Positions 47,929-56,717 of a DNA stretch of 64,000 nt are shown piece after piece. Location: assembly GCF_028206995.1 (NCBI RefSeq), contig NZ_JAQLFL010000001.1, forward strand, positions 186,001 to 250,000, written 5' to 3'. Position numbers and translations under genes: made by a program. Numbering within the stretch: position 1 is the stretch's first letter; the number at the start of each line of letters is the position of its first letter. This stretch comes from Collinsella aerofaciens (GTDB taxonomy: Bacteria; Actinomycetota; Coriobacteriia; Coriobacteriales; Coriobacteriaceae). The notes below the pieces were generated by a model, which did not search any database, was not told the origin of the DNA, and was given only the letters and a program-made list of their open reading frames with translations.

Positions 47929-49340
47929 TATCCGATCGCTCCTTCCATCTCGAGCTTGATCAGGTTGTTCATCTCGACGGCGTACTCCAGCGGCAACTCC
48001 TTGGAGACCGGGTTGGCAAAGCCGTTGACGATCATGGTGCGGGCCTCTTCCTCCGAGATGCCGCGGCTCATCAGGTAGAACACCTTGTCGTCGCCGATAC
48101 GACCGATGGTGGCCTCGTGGCCGATGTCGACGTTCTTGGCGCGGATGTCCATGGCCGGAATAGTGTCGGAGCGGCTCTGGTCGTCGAGCATCAGCGACTG
48201 GCAGCTCACGGTTGCCTTGGAGCCCTCGGCCTTGGGCGTGGCCACGATAGAGCTGCGGAAGGTCTGGATGCCGCCGCTCTTGGAGATGCCCTTGGTCTCG
48301 ACGGTCGCTGAGGTCTCGGGCGCGTTGAGTACGACCTTGCAGCCGGTATCGAGGTTCTGGCCGGCGCCGGCAAAGGTGATGCCGGTAAAGCTCGAGCGAG
48401 CGCGACGGCCGTTGAGCACGCTCATGGGGTAGAGGTAGCCCACGTGGCTGCCGAAGGAGCCGCTGATCCACTCGATGTCGCCATCCTCGTCCACGCGCGC
48501 ACGCTTGGTGTTGAGGTTATACATGTTCTTGGACCAGTTCTCGATGGTCGAGTAGCGCAGGTGCGCACGCTTGCCCACAAAGAGCTCCACAGCGCCGGCA
48601 TGGAGGTTGGCCACGTTGTACTTGGGCGCGGAGCAGCCCTCGATAAAGTGCAGGTCGGCGTCGTCCTCGACGATGATGAGCGTGTGCTCAAACTGGCCGG
48701 CGCCCTTGGCGTTGAGGCGGAAGTAGCTCTGCAGCGGGAAGTCGAGCTTGGTGCCCTTGGGCACGTAGACAAACGAGCCGCCCGACCATACGGCGCCGTG
48801 CAGGGCCGCAAACTTGTGATCGGTGGGCGGGATGAGCGTCATAAACTTCTCGTGGATGAGCGGCTCCCACTGCGGATCGTGCAGGGCCTCCTCGATGCCG
48901 GAGTAGACGATACCCATCTTGGATGCGGTGTCCTGCATGTTGTGGTAGACGAGCTCGGAGTCGTACTGCGCGCCGACGCCCGCCAGGTAGCTGCGCTCGG
49001 CATCGGGGATACCCAGGCGCTCAAAGGTGTTCTTGATGTCGTCGGGCACCGACTCCCAGTCGTGCTTTTGGTCGGTGTTGGGCTTGACGTAGGTGACGAT
49101 GTTGTCCATGTCCAGACCCTCGATGGAGGGGCCCCACGTCGGGTCGGGGAAGCGATTGAAGATCTCGAGGGACTTGAGGCGCAGGTCGAGCATCCACTGC
49201 GGCTCGTCCTTCTTGGCGCTGATCTCGCGCACGATGTCGGGCGTGATGCCGGCGTCGAGGCGCTCGAATCCCTCCTCGCCATAGGTGAAGTCGTAGAGGC
49301 TGCGGTCGATGTCCGCGACCTCGGTGCGGTTCTTGGTCAT
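47928..49340 (-). CDS. sufB: SufB scaffold component
   Basis: A 470-residue SufB. Typical are SIEGLDMDNIVTYVKPNTDQKHDWESVPDDI, AQYDSELVYHNMQ, LHGAVWSGGSFVYVPKGTKLDFPLQSYFRLN, YSTIENWSKNMYNLNTKRA, and DIGHEATIGRIGDDKVFYLMSRGISEEEARTMIVNGF near the end. It carries the site on which the Fe-S cluster is built. ATG 49340 lies 12 bases after the sufC stop. Confidence 0.95.
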   Translation of the reverse strand: MTKNRTEVADIDRSLYDFTYGEEGFERLDAGITPDIVREISAKKDEPQWMLDLRLKSLEIFNRFPDPTWGPSIEGLDMDNIVTYVKPNTDQKHDWESVPDDIKNTFERLGIPDAERSYLAGVGAQYDSELVYHNMQDTASKMGIVYSGIEEALHDPQWEPLIHEKFMTLIPPTDHKFAALHGAVWSGGSFVYVPKGTKLDFPLQSYFRLNAKGAGQFEHTLIIVEDDADLHFIEGCSAPKYNVANLHAGAVELFVGKRAHLRYSTIENWSKNMYNLNTKRARVDEDGDIEWISGSFGSHVGYLYPMSVLNGRRARSSFTGITFAGAGQNLDTGCKVVLNAPETSATVETKGISKSGGIQTFRSSIVATPKAEGSKATVSCQSLMLDDQSRSDTIPAMDIRAKNVDIGHEATIGRIGDDKVFYLMSRGISEEEARTMIVNGFANPVSKELPLEYAVEMNNLIKLEMEGAIG

Positions 49341-49352
49341 TGCGTCGCCCCT

Positions 49353-50153
49353 TTACGCCTGCTGCTCGGCAACGGCGGACTCGGCCTGGGCGCGCTGCTC
49401 GGCGGCCTCGCGCTCGAAGGTCTCAAAGCCGTTCTTGTCGATCCAGGGGATCAGCGAGGCGTCGTCCTCGCGTACGATGTGGCCCTTGACCATAACGTGG
49501 ACGCGGTCGACATCCAGGTGCTCCAGGATACGCGTGTTGTGCGTGATGATGAGCATGGAGCCGTCGCAGCTCTTGCGGTAGGCGTCCATGCCGTGGCTGA
49601 CGGTGGAAAGCGCGTCGACGTCCAGACCAGAGTCGGTCTCGTCCAAGATGGCGAGCTTGGGCTGCAGCAGCAGAAGCTGGAGCATCTCGACCTTCTTTTT
49701 CTCGCCGCCCGAGAAGCCCACGCCCAGCTCGCGGTTGAGGTAGGCGGTATCCATGTTGAGCTCGGCCGCGAGCTCCTTGACGCGACGGCGGAACTCCTTG
49801 CCTTTCATCTCCAGGCCGGGGCGGCCGGCGATGCTGGCGCGCAAAAAGCTCGACAGCGGCACGCCCGGAATCTCGACCGGGGCCTGGAAGCTCAGGAACA
49901 GGCCGGCGCGCGAGCGCTTGTCGGTGGTGAGCTCGGTGATGTCCTGGCCGTCAAAGACGATACGGCCGTCGTTGACCGTGTAGACGGGGTCGCCCATGAC
50001 CAGGTGGCCGAGGGTGGACTTGCCGGCGCCGTTGGGTCCCATCAGCACGTGGGTCTCGCCGGCGGCGACGTTGAGGTTGACGTTGTGGAGGATAGTCTTC
50101 TCGTCCACGGAGGCGGTCAGACCTTCGATGGAAAGCAGCGGATTTGCGCTCAT
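49353..50153 (-). CDS. sufC: SufC ABC-type ATPase
   Basis: A 266-residue ATPase. Walker A MGPNGAGKST (near 37), signature LGVGFSGGEKKKVEMLQLLLL near 143 and Walker B LAILDETDSGLDVDAL near 170 with the SufC-specific DSGLD. It powers the SufBD scaffold. ATG 50153 follows AGAGGGACAGC; an in-frame ATG at 50183 is less well placed. First gene of sufCBDSU, a typical actinobacterial/Firmicute order. Confidence 0.95.
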   Translation of the reverse strand: MSANPLLSIEGLTASVDEKTILHNVNLNVAAGETHVLMGPNGAGKSTLGHLVMGDPVYTVNDGRIVFDGQDITELTTDKRSRAGLFLSFQAPVEIPGVPLSSFLRASIAGRPGLEMKGKEFRRRVKELAAELNMDTAYLNRELGVGFSGGEKKKVEMLQLLLLQPKLAILDETDSGLDVDALSTVSHGMDAYRKSCDGSMLIITHNTRILEHLDVDRVHVMVKGHIVREDDASLIPWIDKNGFETFEREAAEQRAQAESAVAEQQA

Positions 50154-50283
50154 GCTGTCCCTCTCTGTATATGGTGTACTCATAGGTGTACTAAACCCTA
50201 GGAATCTTCTCGGAATAAAGTTACTATGGGTTCGGCGTTAGTCAAGGGAAAACCCGACTAATCCACTCGACTTTTCAAATTCT

Positions 50284-50312
50284 GGGACAAAATAACCTGT
50301 TGTGTTTGTCCC
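50284..50312. promoter_or_regulatory. suf/rrf2 intergenic palindrome 1
   Basis: GGGACAAA ... TTTGTCCC, 29 bases from 50284 to 50312, in the divergent promoter region. Its reverse complement resembles palindrome 2 closely (GGGACAAACA ... GGTTAT ... TTGTCCC). A likely operator for the adjacent Rrf2 regulator, or a member of the GGGAC repeat set. Confidence 0.6.
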
Positions 50313-50327
50313 ATTTACTTAAGATTT

Positions 50328-50356
50328 GGGACAAACAAAGCTGGTTATGTTGTCCC
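50328..50356. promoter_or_regulatory. suf/rrf2 intergenic palindrome 2
   Basis: GGGACAAACAAAGC ... TGTTGTCCC, 29 bases, 15 bases from palindrome 1 and in mirror orientation to it. It ends 21 bases before the rrf2 start codon. Confidence 0.6.
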
Positions 50357-50377
50357 AGATGCGATGGGAGGGTAGGT

Positions 50378-50809
50378 ATGCTCATTTCTTCTAAGGGCCG
50401 CTATGCCCTCCGGCTGATGATCTATATCGCAGCGCTTGGTGACGCCGAGGGCAAGATTGCCCTGCGCGAGGTCGCCGACCGCGAGCATATCTCGCAAAAG
50501 TATCTGGAGCAGCTGGTCCGTCCGCTCATGAAGGCGGGCCTGCTTAAAAGCGTGCGCGGCAAGGGCGGTGGCTACATGATGGCCAAGGACCCCGCCGAGG
50601 TGCGTGCCGGCGACATCCTGCGTGCCGTCGAGGGCAGCACGGCTCCGGTGGCGTGCGATGGCATCGACAACAGCTGCGCCCGCAGCGACCTGTGTTCCAC
50701 CGTCAAGTTCTGGCGCGGCTTGGACGAGGTCATCGAGAACTATGTTGACGGCGTAACGCTGGCCGACTTGGCCGCCGTTCCCGAAATCAACTTTGACATT
50801 AAGCTGTAG
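50378..50809 (+). CDS. Rrf2-family iron-sulfur regulator (SufR/IscR type)
   Basis: A 143-residue regulator. MLISSKGRYALRLMIYIA begins the winged helix; EVADREHISQKYLEQLVRPLMKAGLLKSVRGKGGGYMMAKDP is the recognition region, and three cysteines in ACDGIDNSCARSDLCSTVKFW (about 92-108) fit an Fe-S cluster site as in IscR. It is divergent from sufCBDSU, so it probably represses that operon when clusters are sufficient. ATG 50378 follows GGGAGGG. Its stop is 8 bases before an MNT gene. Confidence 0.9.
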   Translation: MLISSKGRYALRLMIYIAALGDAEGKIALREVADREHISQKYLEQLVRPLMKAGLLKSVRGKGGGYMMAKDPAEVRAGDILRAVEGSTAPVACDGIDNSCARSDLCSTVKFWRGLDEVIENYVDGVTLADLAAVPEINFDIKL

Positions 50810-50817
50810 GGCTGCAA

Positions 50818-51105
50818 ATGGCATCTCTCGACAAGGTGTGCAAACAAATCGAAGTTTTTGCTCGGGAATGTGACGCCGAGAAGGTTGTGCTGTTTGGTTC
50901 TCGTGCTCGAGGCGACAACTTACCCAAGAGCGATATTGACATCGCCGTAGCAGGTTGTCGGGATTTCGGCCGTTTCTCATATTTGATCGAGGAGCGTCTT
51001 GATACTCTTTTAGATGTAGATGTCGTCAATCTCGACGAGTCCTTGTCGCAGCAATTGCTCGATGAAATTGCCAGGGATGGTGTGATTCTGTATGAAAAAA
51101 TATGA
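50818..51105 (+). CDS. MNT-type nucleotidyltransferase (HEPN/MNT module, HI0073-like)
   Basis: A 95-residue minimal nucleotidyltransferase. GSRARGDNLPKSDID (residues 27-41) is the GSX10DXD active-site motif, and a third Asp in LDVDVVNLDE follows. In HEPN/MNT pairs the MNT enzyme is the antitoxin, AMPylating the HEPN partner. The gene lies 8 bases after rrf2 and overlaps the HEPN gene by 14 bases. Codon use is AT-richer than neighbours, which suggests transfer. Confidence 0.9.
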   Translation: MASLDKVCKQIEVFARECDAEKVVLFGSRARGDNLPKSDIDIAVAGCRDFGRFSYLIEERLDTLLDVDVVNLDESLSQQLLDEIARDGVILYEKI

Positions 51106-51511
51106 GAACTTTGCCAGTGCCTTGGCGAATCTTGAGGATGCGCCCAATCAGGATCTCAACAATGATTTTGTTCAGAGTGGATTGATTAATAAGTTCAATC
51201 TTCAATTTGAACTGAGCTGGAAGCTCCTTAAGCGTCTGCTCGAGTATGAGGGTGCCACGCTTGCCGCGTCGGGGTCTCCTCGTGCCATCTTGAAGGAGTC
51301 GTACCGATTCTATGACTTTATTGATGAGGCGGCCTGGCTAGATATGCTCAGAGACCGCAATACGAACGTCCATATCTATGACAACAAGCTCGCTCAAGAT
51401 TTGATTCAGCGCATCTTGAACGTCTATATTCCCGCTTTCTGTCAGTTGAGGGACGGGCTGATGGAGCGATACGGCGAGCTTCTGATGGCGCCCGACGACC
51501 AGTTTGTTTAA
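51092..51511 (+). CDS. HEPN-domain protein (HI0074-like nucleotidyltransferase partner)
   Basis: A 139-residue four-helix protein: VQSGLINKFNLQFELSWKLLKRLLEYEG is the HI0074 signature, and RNTNVH (R-X4-H) near residue 91 is the HEPN ribonuclease motif. In characterised pairs the HEPN protein is an RNase toxin; HI0074-type proteins were first described as substrate-binding subunits. ATG 51092 lies inside the MNT frame, so the two are coupled. AT-rich like its partner. Confidence 0.88.
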   Translation: MKKYENFASALANLEDAPNQDLNNDFVQSGLINKFNLQFELSWKLLKRLLEYEGATLAASGSPRAILKESYRFYDFIDEAAWLDMLRDRNTNVHIYDNKLAQDLIQRILNVYIPAFCQLRDGLMERYGELLMAPDDQFV

Positions 51512-51639
51512 TTCCTTAAGATTTCGCGGAGGGTTGTTGCCGTTTACCGAGGGTTTGTTGTGTAACAACGGGCGAGCTGCAATACTTATTTTTATCTTTG
51601 CAAACTGAACTTTAACTACACCAATGCAGGGAGGATCTT

Positions 51640-53418
51640 ATGCAGCCCAAGCATTCTGCTATTGTCGCGGGCCTGACGCTGGCACTTTCGTTTGGCGCCG
51701 TTTCCGCGCCGGCACCCGCCGCTGCCGAGGAGCCCACGCCGGGCGTTGCCTCGGATGCCACCGATATCGATAAGGGCCTTTACACCCAACAGTCCTTCTC
51801 GGGCGTGTTGAGGTCGGTTCAGGGTGTCTCGTTTGTCAACGTGACTCCCGAGATGAAGTACTTTACCAAGTACGAGAGCCATGGCAACTACAACCAGGGC
51901 TTTTCGTATGGCGACGGCTACAACGCGCTGGGTTATTACCAGTTCGACCGTCGTTGGTCGCTCATCCCGTTTATGAAGCAGGCCTACAACTACAACCCCG
52001 AAAAATACTGCATGCTCAAGGATGCGATTGATCGCGGCAGCGAGATTTCCAACACGAGCAATGCCATGTACGAGAACGGCCAGCTCACCGAGCTGGGCCA
52101 TATCGCGCAGGATGCCTTCCAAGGTGCTTATAACACCGATCCTGCTGAGTTTTCGGCTCTGCAGGATGCGTATGCGTACAACTCGTACTATGCGGTGACC
52201 GAGGCGTGGCTTAAGAGCGCTCTTGGCATTGACATCTCCGGCCGCGCCGATTGCGTCAAGGGCATGGTGTGGAGCATCACCAACATGTGCGGCACCGGTG
52301 GCTGCAGAGACTTCTTCCGCTGGGCGAATCTTTCCAACGATATGTCCGACCGCGAGTTTGTGACGGCGCTCTCCAATAGCGTGGTCAACAATGTCGCCAC
52401 CAAGTTTTCAAGTCAGCCCCAGTATCATGAGGGCTGGAAGAATCGTTATAAGAATGAGCTGAAGGACTGCTTGGTTTTTATCGCCGAGGATGAGGCTGCC
52501 GCTGCGACGCCCGTGCAGCCCGAGCCTACGCCGGTGCCCTCGCCGACACCTGATTCGAATGACGACTCGAGTGACGACGCCAACGATGACAGGATGGATG
52601 CGCCCTCGACCGATGCTGACGGTAATGGCTCTGCTGGTGGCACTACCAACGACGGCTCTACCTCGAACGGCTCCGATTCGAACGGCTCTGCTGCGGGTGA
52701 TTCGTCTCCAAGCTCTGCCGGCAATACGGACAGCGACGCTTCTGGTTCGACCGACGCTGGCACCTCTAACTCATCTACCGGCTCGAGCGATTCGTCCGTT
52801 GACACCGGCTCTAACAACGGCTCCGGCTCTGACACGACCCCTGATTCCGATGCTTCCAAGGACGACTCGAATAAGGCGCCGGACGCTCCCGTTGCTTCGC
52901 CGGACAAGAAGCCTTCTTTCTCCGAGCAGCTTGGTTCTACGCTGGGTTCTTCGCTGATGGCTGGCGTCAATAACGGCTCGGCCCAGAACAAGGACAACTC
53001 TGATCAGGTTTCCACGGAAAAGACCGAAGCCGCAAAGGGCGACTCCAAGGACAAGGCTTCCGAGAAGGCTGAATCCGATAAGGGTCCTAGCTCTGATGAG
53101 AAGGGCGACAAGTCCGGTCAGAAGAAGGACGAGAGCAAGACCGAGGGCGAAAAGAAACAGCCCGAAGACGACGACAAGAGCGGTGCTGACAACCAAGTCC
53201 AAGAGCAAAATGACTCCAAGACGGTGACCACTACAACCACGACGACTACAACGACCAAGTCATCTGGCGGTAACATGCCCAAGACGGGCGACCTTATCGT
53301 TATGGCGAGCCTTGCCAGTGCAAGCTTGGCCACGCTGGGTGCCACGTCTATTGTGAGTGGCAAGCATAAGCTCGATCAGCAAAAGAAGGCTGCTGGGGAG
53401 GACGACTCGGGGGAGTAG
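51640..53418 (+). CDS. sortase-anchored surface protein with lysozyme-like domain
   Basis: A 592-residue secreted protein. Signal peptide MQPKHSAIVAGLTLALSFGAVSAPAPAAA. Residues 60-280 form a globular domain containing MKYFTKYESHGNYNQGF and YNALGYYQFDRRWSLIPFM, a pattern of muramidase or transglycosylase-like folds with Glu in KYESHGN as possible catalytic residue. Then comes a Ser/Gly/Asp/Asn-rich region (290-430) and a Lys/Glu/Asp-rich one (430-540), TTTTTTTTTT, and a C-terminal MPKTGD with a hydrophobic segment and a basic tail, a LPXTG-type cell-wall anchor with Met for Leu. No sortase gene is in the window. ATG 51640 follows GGGAGG. Confidence 0.75.
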   Translation: MQPKHSAIVAGLTLALSFGAVSAPAPAAAEEPTPGVASDATDIDKGLYTQQSFSGVLRSVQGVSFVNVTPEMKYFTKYESHGNYNQGFSYGDGYNALGYYQFDRRWSLIPFMKQAYNYNPEKYCMLKDAIDRGSEISNTSNAMYENGQLTELGHIAQDAFQGAYNTDPAEFSALQDAYAYNSYYAVTEAWLKSALGIDISGRADCVKGMVWSITNMCGTGGCRDFFRWANLSNDMSDREFVTALSNSVVNNVATKFSSQPQYHEGWKNRYKNELKDCLVFIAEDEAAAATPVQPEPTPVPSPTPDSNDDSSDDANDDRMDAPSTDADGNGSAGGTTNDGSTSNGSDSNGSAAGDSSPSSAGNTDSDASGSTDAGTSNSSTGSSDSSVDTGSNNGSGSDTTPDSDASKDDSNKAPDAPVASPDKKPSFSEQLGSTLGSSLMAGVNNGSAQNKDNSDQVSTEKTEAAKGDSKDKASEKAESDKGPSSDEKGDKSGQKKDESKTEGEKKQPEDDDKSGADNQVQEQNDSKTVTTTTTTTTTTKSSGGNMPKTGDLIVMASLASASLATLGATSIVSGKHKLDQQKKAAGEDDSGE

Positions 53419-53450
53419 GCTCTCAGTTGCCGGATAACTAAATAGTCGGG

Positions 53451-53485
53451 ACGGGGTCCGGTGCGAATGCATCGGGCCCCGTTTT
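53451..53485 (+). terminator. terminator behind the surface protein
   Basis: ACGGGG(T)CCGGTGC pairs with GCATCGG(G)CCCCGT around GAAT; TTTT follows. The stem includes the GGGACGGGG motif (53448-53456) seen in other 3'-end elements. Confidence 0.8.
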
Positions 53486-53620
53486 GTTGTGCAACGATTA
53501 GTTATGCCCCCTCACACCTCTTGTTGCTACCGTTGCCCGATATGTTCGCGCGGCGTCGTCGGTACGCGCGAGGCGGTCATTACAATTGGCATCGTGCAGC
53601 GATTTAGGGGGAACGTTTTA

Positions 53621-55417
53621 GTGTCTGAACAGGCAAATGTTGATTGTGCTGCTGGCTTTGGCGTGCGCTTGATCGGCTGTGCCGACGATGCGGCTTTGCC
53701 CATTGGCATGCACGACTATGCGGAGGCTCTTGGTTGCTGCACGCTGGTCGACAAGACCATGTTTATTGCCGATGTGTTGGACTGCGACGCGTCCGTTGTG
53801 GTGTGCTGTCGACCCGAGGGTTTTGGCAAGAGCATGAACTTGTCGATGCTCAGGGCTTTTCTGGAGCGTCCAGCGGTCGGTCGCACCGGTCGGATCTCGT
53901 TTGCCGATGCTCAGATTTGGGATGCGGACGGCGGGCGCTATCGGGATGAGTACGCTTGCTATCCGGTGATATCGCTGGACTTTTCTGGCGCTGCGAGGCG
54001 TGGCCCCGCTGTTGCCGGCGTCGTGCGCGATGCCCTTTCGGGCGAGTGCGCTCGCTTGTTGGCGCTCTTGGAGGCTCCGGATTTAGCTCGAGATAAGGTG
54101 CGTCACGTCGAACGTGTCGCGCGTGGCGTGGCGAGCGCGGACGAGGTTGACTCGGTGCTCGGTGTGCTCATAGAGCTGCTGGAGATTGCCTACGATGAGC
54201 AGGTTGTATTGCTCGTTGATGGGTACGATGGGGCGTGCTCTTGCCGTGCGAGCGCGAGGGACGCTTCCGGCGCCGATCCGGCAGATCTATTCGATCGCGT
54301 GCTGTTCGACGCCATTGCTGCTGCGCGCGATTCATTGCGGCTGACGTGTTTGATGGGGGAGTGTCCCGGCCCTGCCGAAGCGGCGCTTTCTTTGCACTGC
54401 TGCTCGTATTGTCTGACGACGCCGCTTTCGACCTGGTGTGACCGTTGGTTCGGCTTTTCGGATGCCGAGGCCGAGGCTCTGCTGAATCATGCTGGGCGCG
54501 AGGAATACCTTGATGATGCGCGTGAATGGCTCGAGGGGTATCGGTTTGGCAGGGCCTATTGCTCGAGTCCAGAGCGTGTGATTGGGTTTTTGGACCGAGG
54601 CTGCACGGCGCCCGTGCGTGCCGATCTGTATGGATATGCCGATTGCCTGAGTAGAGTAGTTGCCGGGTGGAATCTCGACCGCCTTTCGGTCTTGTTTGAT
54701 TTGCTCGAGGCCCATGGATGCGTTGAGGTCCCGCTTTGTTTGGGCACTGCAGAGCCAGATGTCTCGCCTGACGATAGCATGTGGACAGCGCTGTATCTGT
54801 CCGGTTTTCTCACGACGGATATGACTGAGGAGCCAGAGCATGGCAATCGCCTCCGTGCTTTGCGATTGCCCAATAACGAGCTTAGACAGGCCTTGCGTCT
54901 AGTGATTGTTGAGTGGTTTGAGTGCGCTGCCGAAGACATTCGAGACGTCGATGCGTTTCGCGACGGGCTGTGCCGTGGGAACGAGGATACCGTGAGGCGG
55001 GCGCTAAGCCGCATCCTGGGGGATGCGGGAATCGGTGAGACCGACCCAGATAAGCCGCTGCCATATCATCTGCTCTTGCAGGGGCTCTGCTTTGGATTGC
55101 CGGGCTATGCCAATCCTGCTTCGAGGCGAAAGTGTGGTGCGGGTCGCTGGGACATCCAGGTTTTTCCTACGGGCGCCGTGTTCGACATAGCTGACACGAT
55201 CGGCATGCTGGACGAGCGCCCGCTTATAACGATCAATATGATGTATGACCCCGATGTGGATGCGCTGGGGTTGGAATTGCTGGCCGTGCAGTCGCTACTC
55301 GACATAGAGCGCGGCGGCATCGACGAAATCCGTGTACCGCGCCCCGGCGTGGGTCGCATGCGCTGGGGGTTCGGTTTTGATGGGCAGCATGTGGCTACGG
55401 TGTGCCAGCGGCTTTAA
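53621..55417 (+). CDS. divergent AAA-ATPase-like protein (PF09820/PD-DEXK type), likely degenerate
   Basis: A 598-residue protein similar in layout to the AAA-ATPase-like/PD-(D/E)XK proteins common in gut anaerobes: LPIGMHDYAEALG and LVDKTMFIADVLD near 25-45, then a Walker-A-like CCRPEGFGKSMNLSMLRAFLE near 55-75 and VVLLVDGYDGACSC near 200 in place of the usual VLLIDEYD. The Walker B Glu is thus Gly. The C-terminal nuclease part (GAGRWDIQVFPTGAVFDI ...) lacks the E-x-K motif. Unusually rich in Cys. The start is GTG 53621 after AGGGGGAA; upstream frame is unsupported. Length is near the family's normal 520-600. Confidence 0.65.
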   Translation: MSEQANVDCAAGFGVRLIGCADDAALPIGMHDYAEALGCCTLVDKTMFIADVLDCDASVVVCCRPEGFGKSMNLSMLRAFLERPAVGRTGRISFADAQIWDADGGRYRDEYACYPVISLDFSGAARRGPAVAGVVRDALSGECARLLALLEAPDLARDKVRHVERVARGVASADEVDSVLGVLIELLEIAYDEQVVLLVDGYDGACSCRASARDASGADPADLFDRVLFDAIAAARDSLRLTCLMGECPGPAEAALSLHCCSYCLTTPLSTWCDRWFGFSDAEAEALLNHAGREEYLDDAREWLEGYRFGRAYCSSPERVIGFLDRGCTAPVRADLYGYADCLSRVVAGWNLDRLSVLFDLLEAHGCVEVPLCLGTAEPDVSPDDSMWTALYLSGFLTTDMTEEPEHGNRLRALRLPNNELRQALRLVIVEWFECAAEDIRDVDAFRDGLCRGNEDTVRRALSRILGDAGIGETDPDKPLPYHLLLQGLCFGLPGYANPASRRKCGAGRWDIQVFPTGAVFDIADTIGMLDERPLITINMMYDPDVDALGLELLAVQSLLDIERGGIDEIRVPRPGVGRMRWGFGFDGQHVATVCQRL

Positions 55418-55441
55418 GCGCCGAGGTGTTTCCGGCTTCCG

Positions 55442-56461
55442 TTACTCGGTGTCCTTCATGGGCGGCATGGGCTTCCAGTTGGGGTCCTTGATGATCTTGC
55501 GGGCGTCCTTCATGCCGCGGCGTAGCGCCGGAATTCCGGTCTTAAAGCACTTGTCAACGGCGGCCAGGCGAATGAACTCCTTGCAGAAGGTCGCGGCGTT
55601 GCCTAGGCGGAACAGCACGGGGTGATAGTCGCCGTAAATCTGCATGTAGCGGGCCAGATAACCGCGGTTGCGCATGATGTAGTAACGGTTGGTGTCGCTC
55701 GTGGAGTTGAGCTGGCGCTTGCCGGCGATATCCCAGTTAGAGACGGCGCGGGCGCGCTTGAGCACCACGTCGGCGACCACGGCGGCGGGGAAGTGTTGGC
55801 TGGCTACGTAGCCGTAGCAGGCATCGTCGCCGTAGATAAAGAAGCGCGCGTCGGGCAGGCCAATCTTGTCGACCACGCGGCGCGAGAACATGCCGCCCTC
55901 AAAGCACAGCTGGTTCATGGCGCGGTAGCCCTCGGGACCCAGATCCCACTTGGCGATAGGGTTAGGGATGCCGAGCGAGAGGATGAGCTGGTACTGCCAA
56001 AAGAAAGCGCCGCCGTCAAAGTCCAGGCGCGAACCCTGGATGACATCGTAGCGGTCGGTCCACTTGGCAAGACGCTCGATGCCTTCGGGGATGACGAGCA
56101 CGTCGTCGTCCATCACCCAGAACCACTGGGCGCCCAGGTCGTAGGCGCATTTAGTGCCGGCGGAGAAGCCGCCTGCACCGCCGCCGTTTTCGAGCTGCGG
56201 GGCGTAGATGACACGGTCGGTGCCGCCCTGCGCGTCGGGCTGCTCGGTGTCGATGCCCCACAGGTTGGCCACGCGCTCGTTGAATGCGGTGCACATGGCC
56301 TCGGTCTCGCGTGAATTCTCGTTATCGACGATCACGATGCGCCAGGGCGTTGCCGTGAGCTCGGTCATGGAGTCGAACAAGTTGGCCAGGAGTTCCTGGC
56401 GCTTGTACGTAACGACGACGATGGCAAGCTTGTCGATGGGAGCGGGGAGGGTTGAAGGCAT
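55442..56461 (-). CDS. GT2-family glycosyltransferase (galactofuranosyl/rhamnosyl type)
   Basis: A 339-residue GT-A enzyme. AIVVVTYKRQELLANLFDSM opens the fold; the DxD-like motif is WVMDDDVLVIPEG near 118 and GGAGGFSAGTKCAYDLGAQWFW near 100, a combination typical of galactofuranosyltransferase-like proteins. The C-terminus (YYIMRNRGYLARYMQIYGDYH) is also characteristic. No membrane segment. ATG 56461 lies 11 bases after AAAGGA. It is divergent from the next glycosyltransferase; both are part of a surface-polysaccharide cluster. Confidence 0.8.
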   Translation of the reverse strand: MPSTLPAPIDKLAIVVVTYKRQELLANLFDSMTELTATPWRIVIVDNENSRETEAMCTAFNERVANLWGIDTEQPDAQGGTDRVIYAPQLENGGGAGGFSAGTKCAYDLGAQWFWVMDDDVLVIPEGIERLAKWTDRYDVIQGSRLDFDGGAFFWQYQLILSLGIPNPIAKWDLGPEGYRAMNQLCFEGGMFSRRVVDKIGLPDARFFIYGDDACYGYVASQHFPAAVVADVVLKRARAVSNWDIAGKRQLNSTSDTNRYYIMRNRGYLARYMQIYGDYHPVLFRLGNAATFCKEFIRLAAVDKCFKTGIPALRRGMKDARKIIKDPNWKPMPPMKDTE

Positions 56462-56717
56462 GGGGCAATATATCCTTTCACGCGCGGCGGGTGAGTGCAG
56501 CGCGGAAGCTATCGAATACGTCCTTGGGACTGTCCTATTGTAAAGGCTCGGCGCACCTTGGCGGCAAGCTTTGAATAAAACGCAGGAACCTGCCATGGGC
56601 CCGCCGCATGAAATGGGGCCGCTTTGCCCGCAAGAGGCTCCATAGATTATATAAACGCCCGCTGGCGCGCTGACCCTTTGATACCATGAAACGACAGGTA
56701 TTTCCTAAGGAGCACAT

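Noticed and set aside
48444..50201. 585-codon frame opposite sufB and sufC
   Set aside because: Shadow of the suf genes.
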